A stretch of DNA of 64,000 nucleotides from an uncultured Clostridium sp. (GTDB lineage Bacteria > Bacillota > Clostridia > Clostridiales > Clostridiaceae). A model generated the notes under the pieces. The model was not told where the DNA came from. It did not search any database and saw only the letters and a list, made by a program, of their open reading frames with translations. Within the stretch, counting starts at the first letter, position 1. Every line of letters begins with the position of its first letter. The stretch lies in NCBI GenBank assembly GCA_900539375.1, contig UQBY01000009.1, positions 37,591 to 101,590 on the forward strand, given 5' to 3'. This document shows positions 54,436-61,265 of the stretch, piece after piece. The position numbers were made by a program, and so were the translations under genes.

Positions 54436-55377
54436 TTATAAACATATGCTTATTGGAAGTATAACAAGAGAAACTCCTTCACATTTAAGCCTTGGTATAT
54501 TTGGCATATTTATTCCATTTGATTTTAACATACTACAATGTTCATTACAATTTTTAAGTAAATGCTCATAATAGTCTTGTTGGGCTGTTTTTCTTAAAAG
54601 GGATATGCATTGTCCATTTGAAGCAACATTTATAACTTTTCCAAATACAGTACAGGGGCAATTTACTATATTGTATATATATGATGTTTGATTCATAAAA
54701 AAATTACTATTTACATTAAGTATAATAGGAGTATCCCCACAATTTAAAATCATATCATGAGTATTATTTTTATTTAATATTTCATTTAAATGAGAAATTA
54801 TATGATTAAACTTTTTAAAATTAAATACTCCTATTTCTGATTTTTTTACTAAAGAATCTAAACTATCACAACCAAAGGAATTAAATATTGTTAAAAGAGA
54901 ATCTAAATATGAATCTACTGACTCTGAAGTTAATTTTCCATGAATTTTAACATAATCTCCAGCTTTTACTTCTTCTTCATATATTGTTTTATTATCAAAT
55001 TCTTTTATTAAATTTTTAGTATTTAATTCAGTTACAAGTTCATGATGAAGGGTAAAGGTTGTATAAACTCTCTTTAATTCCTCTTCCCTTCTTATAAATT
55101 CTCTATTTTCAAGACCAACATCATTTCTATTAGTATTTTCTTTATGTTCAGATTTAGAGCAATTTGAGCCTTTATATCCTTCTCTTTCATCTTCTCCACA
55201 TCTATCTTCATCACAGTAATGTTCTCTATATTCAGTTCCTGCCCTACCACTTAAAGTTCTATCCTGAATTATTTTAGTAGTTCTTATTTCAATATATCCA
55301 CTTAAAACCATTGAAGACAAATTTTTTACAAGGCCTTCATCAAGATACATAAGAAGGTCTAGCATAGAATCTCCCAT
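54436..55377 (-). CDS. hypothetical protein (DUF6414-like)
   Basis: 313 residues. It begins MGDSMLDLLMYLDEGLVKNL, with a charged insertion rich in Glu, Arg and Cys at about 45-80, then a mixed alpha/beta body. The opening recalls the DUF6414 group of uncharacterised proteins; this is tentative. It is followed 34 bases later by the Crp-family gene. Confidence 0.5.
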   Translation of the reverse strand: MGDSMLDLLMYLDEGLVKNLSSMVLSGYIEIRTTKIIQDRTLSGRAGTEYREHYCDEDRCGEDEREGYKGSNCSKSEHKENTNRNDVGLENREFIRREEELKRVYTTFTLHHELVTELNTKNLIKEFDNKTIYEEEVKAGDYVKIHGKLTSESVDSYLDSLLTIFNSFGCDSLDSLVKKSEIGVFNFKKFNHIISHLNEILNKNNTHDMILNCGDTPIILNVNSNFFMNQTSYIYNIVNCPCTVFGKVINVASNGQCISLLRKTAQQDYYEHLLKNCNEHCSMLKSNGINMPNIPRLKCEGVSLVILPISICL

Positions 55378-55444
55378 AAAACCACTTCCTAAAAATTTAG
55401 CGTTTCATATTATACTTACTAAATTTTATAGGAAATTATTACTA

Positions 55445-56113
55445 TTATTTCTTTGATACATACGGGTTATCTTCATAGTAGAATCTATATAAATAATCCT
55501 TTGCTTCTTCTGCATAATCTATTCCTATTCTTTTTGCTTCTATAATTTTTCCTGTTTTTTCTTCCTTATTTTCAATAAGTTTTTCAAGTTCTTTATCATA
55601 ATCAGCTATAAATAAAGAATTATCCCAAAGAAGCTTATCATTTTGATTTTTATTTAAATTTAAAGCTAAACATAACTTTGAAGGTCCTGATGTAAGATTA
55701 AGTCTTTCTTTTTTATTAAGTTCTATGTATTTTTTATTACACCTTTTTTCTGATATATAATCTAAACCTATTAAAGGCTCTATAGCCCTTATTAAAACTC
55801 CTTCAGGCTCTCCTTCTTTTACTGTAATTGCATTTAAACAATAATACATTCCATAAATGCTATAAATATAAGCATTTCCTGGTTTTTTATACATAGGCAT
55901 AACTCTAGGAGTTTTTTTTCCACCATAAACATGGGCTGCTTTATCAGTAACTCCTAAATAGCCTTCTGTTTCAACTATTTTTCCACCTACAAGCTTTCCA
56001 TCTATATTATGTATTAAATACTTTCCAAGAAGCTCTTTTGCTACAATTAATGTTTCTCTGCCATAAAAATCTTCTTTTAATATAATCATACTGCTTATAA
56101 TTTTTCCCTTCAT
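55445..56113 (-). CDS. mpg: 3-methyladenine (alkylpurine) DNA glycosylase
   Basis: 222 residues, AAG/Mpg family: LGKYLIHNIDGKLVGGKIVETEGYLG, AYIYSIYGMYYCLNAIT and VLIRAIEPL, with the catalytic Glu in VETEGYLG. It removes alkylated purines in base excision repair. The start is uncertain: neither the first ATG nor the ATG at codon 9 (MIILKEDFYGR, the usual family start) has a well-placed ribosome site. Confidence 0.92.
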   Translation of the reverse strand: MKGKIISSMIILKEDFYGRETLIVAKELLGKYLIHNIDGKLVGGKIVETEGYLGVTDKAAHVYGGKKTPRVMPMYKKPGNAYIYSIYGMYYCLNAITVKEGEPEGVLIRAIEPLIGLDYISEKRCNKKYIELNKKERLNLTSGPSKLCLALNLNKNQNDKLLWDNSLFIADYDKELEKLIENKEEKTGKIIEAKRIGIDYAEEAKDYLYRFYYEDNPYVSKK

Positions 56114-56313
56114 TTATATTTTTGCATCTTACTATTTACTTAAACTCTTATAATTAAAACTTTAAAATTTTCAAAAAGTACTTTAAAAAATTAATATAAA
56201 TAAGTTTTTAAGTTTTTTTCATTTTAATTATATTATGCTTTTAATATATATAAAAGTAGTTTATTTTTTAATTAAAATAGACTATGCAAAAATCATAAAA
56301 ACAAAAGTAAATC

Positions 56314-56631
56314 TTACTTGTTTTGAAAGCTTTCACATTTAGTTTCTGTATAAATTTCTGGGTTATTTCCTGAAACCTGTATACTATCTAAATTACATAA
56401 ACAATTTTCATTATGCTTACAGCTTTCTACATTACATACAAGACAATCACAGCTTCCTGAAGATGAACTACAATTTGTTAAATTTCCATATAAAAGAGAG
56501 TTTAAATATGAACCACAACAAGTTCCTTCCTCAGACTTTGCAGAAATTCCTCCTATATTTACTCTATCTGCATAACAACAACCACTTTCATTATGTGAAC
56601 ATTTTTCTACATTACATTCTATTCTAGCCAT
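56314..56631 (-). CDS. DUF1540 protein with two Cys-rich repeats
   Basis: 105 residues made of two similar units: CNVEKCSHNESGCCYADRV followed by TCCGSY, and CNVESCKHNENCLCNLDSI followed by TKCESF. This is the DUF1540 pattern of small cysteine-rich, probably metal-binding proteins of Clostridia. The link between units has SSSSGSCDC. It starts 28 bases after the reverse rubrerythrin gene, so the two may be co-transcribed. Confidence 0.85.
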   Translation of the reverse strand: MARIECNVEKCSHNESGCCYADRVNIGGISAKSEEGTCCGSYLNSLLYGNLTNCSSSSGSCDCLVCNVESCKHNENCLCNLDSIQVSGNNPEIYTETKCESFQNK

Positions 56632-56658
56632 TTTTTGTTTCTCCTTTTATTATTTTAG

Positions 56659-57201
56659 TTAATTAAAGTATCTTTCTAAAAGCCCTTTAAAGGCTCTTCC
56701 ATGTCTTGCTTCATCTTTGCACATTTCATGAACTGTATCATGTATAGCATCTAAATTCTTTTCTTTTGCCTCTGTTGCAAGTTTTTTCTTACCTTCACAG
56801 GCTCCATATTCAGCTTCCACTCTAGCCTTTAAATTTGCTTTTGTATCTGCTACAAGAACTTCACCTAAAATTTCTGCAAACTTTGCTGCATGTTCTGCCT
56901 CTTCAAAAGCAATTCTTTTATAAGCTTCTCCTACTTCTGGATAACCTTCACGGTCTGCTTGCCTTGACATGGCAATATACATACCAACTTCTGTACATTC
57001 TCCCATAAAGTTAGCTCGTAGTTGCTCTATAATTTCAGAATCTAAGCCTTTTCCTATTCCTATATTATGCTCATCTGCCCAAGACAACTCTTCCTTTACC
57101 TCTTTAAATTGTGATTTATCAGCTTTACAAAGAGGACATATTTTAGGAGGCTCTTCCCCCTCATGAACATACCCACATATTGTGCATATAAATTTTTTCA
57201 T
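56659..57201 (-). CDS. reverse rubrerythrin (rubredoxin domain first)
   Basis: 180 residues. A rubredoxin-like Fe(Cys)4 domain opens the protein (CTICGYVHEG, CPLCKADKSQF), followed by a ferritin-like diiron domain with GECTEVGMYIAMSR, FEEAEHAAKF and MCKDEARHGRAF. This order is that of reverse rubrerythrins, which reduce hydrogen peroxide and protect anaerobes from oxygen. GGAAGTT lies before the ATG. No PerR-type box was found upstream. Confidence 0.93.
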   Translation of the reverse strand: MKKFICTICGYVHEGEEPPKICPLCKADKSQFKEVKEELSWADEHNIGIGKGLDSEIIEQLRANFMGECTEVGMYIAMSRQADREGYPEVGEAYKRIAFEEAEHAAKFAEILGEVLVADTKANLKARVEAEYGACEGKKKLATEAKEKNLDAIHDTVHEMCKDEARHGRAFKGLLERYFN

Positions 57202-57276
57202 TTAACCATAACTTCCTTTCCTTTATTAACTTTCTCTTTTAACTTTCCCTTTTAATAAAAAATTATTCAAAAAAAT

Positions 57277-57353
57277 AAAAACTATCTTACAAAAAATATA
57301 GCTTAATATAAAGTTTTTTTATATTAAGTCTATACTTTAAGTAAAATAGTTTT
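57277..57353. repeat. 77-base imperfect palindrome
   Basis: AAAACTAT...ATAGTTTT ends enclose a second dyad CTTAATATA...TATATTAAG, together arms of about 34 bases with a T-rich centre. It lies between the lipoprotein gene and the rubrerythrin gene. It may be a terminator for the lipoprotein gene or a small MITE-like relic. Confidence 0.5.
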
Positions 57354-57405
57354 ATATAAACAATTTTTATTAACTTTTTCTAAAAATTATCTAGCTTATA
57401 AAAAC

Positions 57406-58131
57406 CTATTTAATTGCTAAATATTTTAATTGTCCACTTTCATCTTCCCATGTTATTATTTGACATGGAGTTGTTGCTGCTTTACATCTAATACCAACTA
57501 TTTGAGTTGAAGTTAATGTATCTAAAATATCTACGCTTTTAGTTCCTTCTAAGCAGTCTTTTACATAAGTATCAAAATTTCCATCTACACTTTTTAATTT
57601 TTCTTCATCAACATCATATAATTTAATATTTTTATTATCTTTTTCAGAGAATAAAACTACTAAAGTATCTCCATCTGCTTGGTTTTCATTTTTTAATAAA
57701 ATCTCTCTATTAGTAACTCCTGATTCTCCTACTAAATCAAATAATGAAGCTTGTAATTCATCAATACTTATTTTAGTATCTAATTTTCCAGTTAAATAAT
57801 TCATATTATCTACAGCATTATCTTTTGCAAGATTTTCTGGAACATCTACCTTATCAAATTTTAATTCCTCATCACTATTTGCAGTTATAACTTTTCCATC
57901 TTCCGATTGTTCTTTATCTTTTGAATCATTTTCTTTTGAATCATTTTCTTTTGAATCATCTTTTTTAGAATCCTCTTTTGAATTATTTGATGTAGCTGTA
58001 TCAGTTGAAGTTACTGTATTAGTTGAATTAGCAGTCTTACTTTCATCATTTTCAGACTTTCCACATGAAACTATTAATGTTGATAAAACAGCTACTGTTG
58101 CAATAACTGTAATTATTTTTTTATTTTTCAT
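57406..58131 (-). CDS. lipoprotein of unknown function
   Basis: 241 residues. The signal peptide ends in a lipobox (STLIVSCGKS, Cys23). A low-complexity Ser/Thr/Lys/Asp linker with near-exact KENDS repeats runs to about 80, then a folded domain of about 150 residues reading VDNMNYLTGKLDTKIS onward. It may belong to the DUF4358 group, but I am not certain. It should be tethered to the outer face of the membrane. GGAGACAT precedes the ATG. Confidence 0.75.
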   Translation of the reverse strand: MKNKKIITVIATVAVLSTLIVSCGKSENDESKTANSTNTVTSTDTATSNNSKEDSKKDDSKENDSKENDSKDKEQSEDGKVITANSDEELKFDKVDVPENLAKDNAVDNMNYLTGKLDTKISIDELQASLFDLVGESGVTNREILLKNENQADGDTLVVLFSEKDNKNIKLYDVDEEKLKSVDGNFDTYVKDCLEGTKSVDILDTLTSTQIVGIRCKAATTPCQIITWEDESGQLKYLAIK

Positions 58132-58319
58132 TTATATGTCTCCTTACTTGTATAACTTCTTAAGTTTTACTTTTCTAATATTATAGCATATATTTTTTAA
58201 TAGTTGAATAAATTCTAATATTACATATTTATTACTTTTTTTAAATATTTATTTCATTTTTTAAATTAATATAAACTTAATACCATGATACTTTTATTTT
58301 CTATGTAATAATGAAAAAT

Positions 58320-58353
58320 ATCACACTTAATCCTCTAAAGTAAAAAGTGTGAT
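58320..58353. repeat. perfect 9-bp inverted repeat downstream of the IS607-like element
   Basis: ATCACACTT and AAGTGTGAT are perfect complements around a 16-base loop. The 58132-58484 gap otherwise holds only AT-rich sequence and the guide RNA region at 58418-58500. It could be a terminator or part of the element's end. Confidence 0.4.
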
Positions 58354-58417
58354 GTGCTTTAAATATTAAATAACATATAGATATATTAAAAAGCTTTAAC
58401 AAAATATATTACTCTCT

Positions 58418-58500
58418 ATTCTTCGCCAAGCTCCTGGAATGCTCTACAGCCAGAGGTGACACCTACCCCTTCTCCTTGCTATGTTTACGCAAGTTTCTTT
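58418..58500 (-). ncRNA. probable omega (guide) RNA at the end of the TnpB gene
   Basis: The bases spanning and following the TnpB stop are sharply more GC-rich than the surroundings (AAGGAGAAGGGGTAGGTG, CACCTCTGGCTG, GGAGCTTGGCGAAG on the minus strand). TnpB families carry their guide RNA scaffold exactly here, overlapping the 3' end of the gene, with the guide taken from DNA beyond the element. The 3' end would fall near 58418, followed by AT-rich host sequence. Exact ends are inferred. Confidence 0.5.
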
Positions 58501-60071
58501 TTATTTATATATCCACTTAAGTTTATTATTTTTGGTATAGTCAATAAACTTTTAATATCTTCTTTTTTAAATAATGTGTTATCAAATTTTCTAAGTATAT
58601 TATAACTACCATTTACATCAGCATTTATAATAATATTTTTTGTTTTATATAAACCTCTACTTATTCTTTTCCCAGAAAACTTATATTTTTCTCCTTCTTT
58701 AAAAGTAGGAATATCATCTAAATCTAAGAAACTAGATTTAGAGGTATAAGACTCTTCTATTATATTGACATTTATATTGAAACTTTCAGCTTTATAAGTA
58801 ATCATGTTGATAATCTTATTAAAGGGAATAGATACAAAATTTTGATTATTTTTTGCACCAATACTTATTTCATTTTTCCAGTTCTCATTTTTACCTATAA
58901 CAATATTTCCTATTAAGTTTTCTATACAATAGTTAACTATAAAAGCTGATGCTTTATGCATATAATCATCTATCTTAGCATTCCTTTTCCTAGTTAATGA
59001 ATCCATTTTCTTTGAATATGAACATTGTCGTCTTTCATTGATATAGATATTATTTTTCTTATCATATCTAACAAAAGTATATAGAGGCATATTTTCTTGC
59101 ATTAAAGACTTTTTCTTATTATAGTATTGATTTATTGATTTTAACGGTTTGCCGTTAATAATAATAGGTTTTAGACCTATATTATTTGTAATGGTTGCAA
59201 GGTTGGATAAACCTAAATCAATACCTATAAAAGCTTTTTCGTTTAATTTAACATTATTTTTAAATTCCTTATCTAGAACCAATTCAATTTTATATACACT
59301 ACCCATTGGAATTATTCTAACTTCCTTTAGTTTTGAATTGGAAACATCAATGCCAACTTCAAGAGTTAATTTGGTTTTAGGTAAAGTTAATTTACCATTT
59401 TTTATTTTACAGCTTTGATTGGTCATAGAAAGTTTAACTCTACCATTTTTATCTTTATATTTAGGTAGTTTTGGTCTACCTTTATATTTAGATTTATTTT
59501 TATTGTAATCTTTAATTGACACAAAAAAACTCTTCCAATCTTTAAATAAATTTCTTAAAATTTGTTGAGATGTTTGAATTGCTAACATTTTATAAGGATT
59601 ATCTTCAATTTTTAAATAGTTAGAGAAATAAAAATCTAAAAAATCATAACTAATTAAAGCATTTTCCAAATTAATATATTTATGAGGTTTATATTCACTT
59701 TTTATTAGTTTTTTTAAAGATTCTTTTTTCTTTTCTAATTCATCTTTATAGTTTTTATAGTTAAACTTACTTTTTATAAAATCATTTAACTCTAATTTAG
59801 CTTTCTCTATTTTTTCAGGTTTCTTTTCATAAAATAAAGCCTTCTTTTTGTCATTAAATTCAGCTATTGCATTATTAATATCTTTTAAATAAAGAACTTG
59901 CTCTTTATTTAATTCTTCTTTTGAAGATAATATAAAACATTGTCGTATATGATAATTTGCTAAATTTCTAAGATTTTTAGCCTTAAAACTTTCATTATCA
60001 CAGTATTCAAATAATTCATGACTGTTTTTAATTTGGTATTTAGAAACTCTTTTTAAAATAGTTGTACTCAC
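58485..60071 (-). CDS. tnpB: IS607-type TnpB-like RNA-guided nuclease
   Basis: About 528 residues. RuvC-I is seen as IGIDLGLSNLATI and RuvC-III as INADVNGSYNIL. The place of the RuvC-II glutamate reads IVIGKNENW, with Gly where Glu is expected. The zinc-ribbon position lacks cysteines (ESYTSKSSFLD, then GKRISRGLYK). This is the pattern of the IS607-associated TnpB group. I place the start at GTG, 7 bases after GGAGG; an in-frame ATG eight codons earlier overlaps that site. A truncated transposase gene lies 35 bases upstream. Whether it still cuts DNA is open. Confidence 0.82.
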   Translation of the reverse strand: MSTTILKRVSKYQIKNSHELFEYCDNESFKAKNLRNLANYHIRQCFILSSKEELNKEQVLYLKDINNAIAEFNDKKKALFYEKKPEKIEKAKLELNDFIKSKFNYKNYKDELEKKKESLKKLIKSEYKPHKYINLENALISYDFLDFYFSNYLKIEDNPYKMLAIQTSQQILRNLFKDWKSFFVSIKDYNKNKSKYKGRPKLPKYKDKNGRVKLSMTNQSCKIKNGKLTLPKTKLTLEVGIDVSNSKLKEVRIIPMGSVYKIELVLDKEFKNNVKLNEKAFIGIDLGLSNLATITNNIGLKPIIINGKPLKSINQYYNKKKSLMQENMPLYTFVRYDKKNNIYINERRQCSYSKKMDSLTRKRNAKIDDYMHKASAFIVNYCIENLIGNIVIGKNENWKNEISIGAKNNQNFVSIPFNKIINMITYKAESFNINVNIIEESYTSKSSFLDLDDIPTFKEGEKYKFSGKRISRGLYKTKNIIINADVNGSYNILRKFDNTLFKKEDIKSLLTIPKIINLSGYINKKKLA

Positions 60072-60106
60072 ATTCTCACCTCCTTCAATATTCATTAAAT
60101 AAACAC

Positions 60107-60262
60107 CTAACTATTCTTTATTTTCAAAGCATATACTGACTCATCATCATAATCATATTGACCATTAGGAAGCAAAGTAGCTTTAACAGTTCCATTTTTA
60201 ACATATTTAGTTAGTGTAGGCCTAGTTACTCTCAATAACACTAACACTTCTTTTGATTTCAA
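60107..60262 (-). CDS. truncated IS607 TnpA: MerR-like helix-turn-helix only
   Basis: 51 residues, too short for standard gene calls, starting at a TTG 10 bases after GGAGG. It reads KSKEVLVLLRVTRPTLTKY, then NGTVKATLLPNGQYDYDDESV, the DNA-binding start of IS607 serine transposases. The recombinase domain that normally follows (VIYARVS onward) is gone and a stop comes after ALKIKNS. So the element lacks its own recombinase. It may be a relic or a small regulator of the TnpB gene. Confidence 0.75.
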   Translation of the reverse strand: MKSKEVLVLLRVTRPTLTKYVKNGTVKATLLPNGQYDYDDESVYALKIKNS

Positions 60263-60266
60263 AAAA

Positions 60267-60308
60267 AAATCACCTCCTACAACTAGATTAACTTAAGTGA
60301 GGTGATTT
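60267..60308 (-). promoter_or_regulatory. hairpin covering the ribosome site of the truncated TnpA gene
   Basis: AAATCACCTC and GAGGTGATTT are perfect 10-bp complements 22 bases apart. In the minus-strand transcript the second arm is the GGAGGTGATT ribosome site of the 60107-60262 gene, so the hairpin would hide it, a known way for mobile elements to limit expression. Confidence 0.55.
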
Positions 60309-60310
60309 GT

Positions 60311-60348
60311 AAATAAAATATATTAAACTTATTTAATATATTTTATTT
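60311..60348. repeat. perfect 17-bp AT-only palindrome
   Basis: AAATAAAATATATTAAA and its exact complement are separated by CTTA. It lies beyond the IS607-like element and after the gene ending at 60415, and may act as that gene's terminator or mark the element's insertion site. Confidence 0.6.
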
Positions 60349-60414
60349 CTTTTAATTTATTTGCTTATTATATATTTTTTATAAGCTAAAACTTATTAAA
60401 TAAGTCTATACAAA

Positions 60415-61137
60415 TTATCCTTCTATTTTATAGTTCTTTTCATCATTATTGTCCCAATAATCATAACCATTTACTCCATAGTATAAAACAAATTCAAAGT
60501 TTTTCTTTTCATTATCTTCTATAGAAAGATACTTGTCCCATACTTGAAGTCTATCTTCATTTAATTGCTCTGTATCATAACCTGATGAACAATAATACAT
60601 ACCTTCTTCTTTGTAAGTATTCCATCCATCAAAAGTATACTTTATCTTTACATCTTTTTCATAAGCAAAGTCTTTAAGTAAAGCAGTTATTTTATATTCT
60701 GTTCCATTTTTATTTATAGAATATAATTTTATAGCCTTATCTCCTATAATGTTTATATATCTTACTGGCTCTTTTTCTTCATCTATAACTTCATTTACTT
60801 CATTTATGACTTCTTTTGCTTCTTCTATAATTTCCTTTGCTTCTTCTTTTATCTCTTTTTCTTCTAATTTAGTTTCAGCATCTTTTTTATTAGTTAATTC
60901 TTCTTTAACTTCAGTTTTAGGCTTTAAAACTTCTTCTTTAACATTATTATCACTATTTGCTTCTTTTACTTTAACAGTTTCCTCTAAAGTAGTAACCTCT
61001 TTAATTTTTTCATTTTCTAAATCACTATTAACAGTTACTGCTACTTCCTTTTTTATATCTTCAGCCTTTATTGATTCTTTTCTTGGTTGAGATCTTCTTC
61101 TAGCTACATTACTTGTTCTTCTTGATTTTCTACTCAT
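60415..61137 (-). CDS. charged protein with a C-terminal CBM-like domain
   Basis: 240 residues. A basic start (MSRKSRRTSNVARRRSQPRK) leads into a long Lys/Glu-rich region (about 25-125) with repeated KEEAKEIIEEAKEV-type heptads, a likely coiled coil. The last 110 residues look like a carbohydrate-binding fold (VKIKYTFDGWNTYKE, FEFVLYYGVNGYDYWDNN), similar to CBM21 starch-binding domains. There is no signal peptide, so it should act inside the cell, perhaps on glycogen. AGAGGTG precedes the ATG. Function unknown. Confidence 0.65.
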   Translation of the reverse strand: MSRKSRRTSNVARRRSQPRKESIKAEDIKKEVAVTVNSDLENEKIKEVTTLEETVKVKEANSDNNVKEEVLKPKTEVKEELTNKKDAETKLEEKEIKEEAKEIIEEAKEVINEVNEVIDEEKEPVRYINIIGDKAIKLYSINKNGTEYKITALLKDFAYEKDVKIKYTFDGWNTYKEEGMYYCSSGYDTEQLNEDRLQVWDKYLSIEDNEKKNFEFVLYYGVNGYDYWDNNDEKNYKIEG

Positions 61138-61265
61138 TATTAAACACCTCTCATTAATCGAAATAAAATCTGTTTTTAGCCTATATAAATTTTAACATTT
61201 TTGGATTTAAACCTCAAGCCAGTTATAATTAAATTCGTTTTTTTATAAATTCTTCTAAAATAAAT

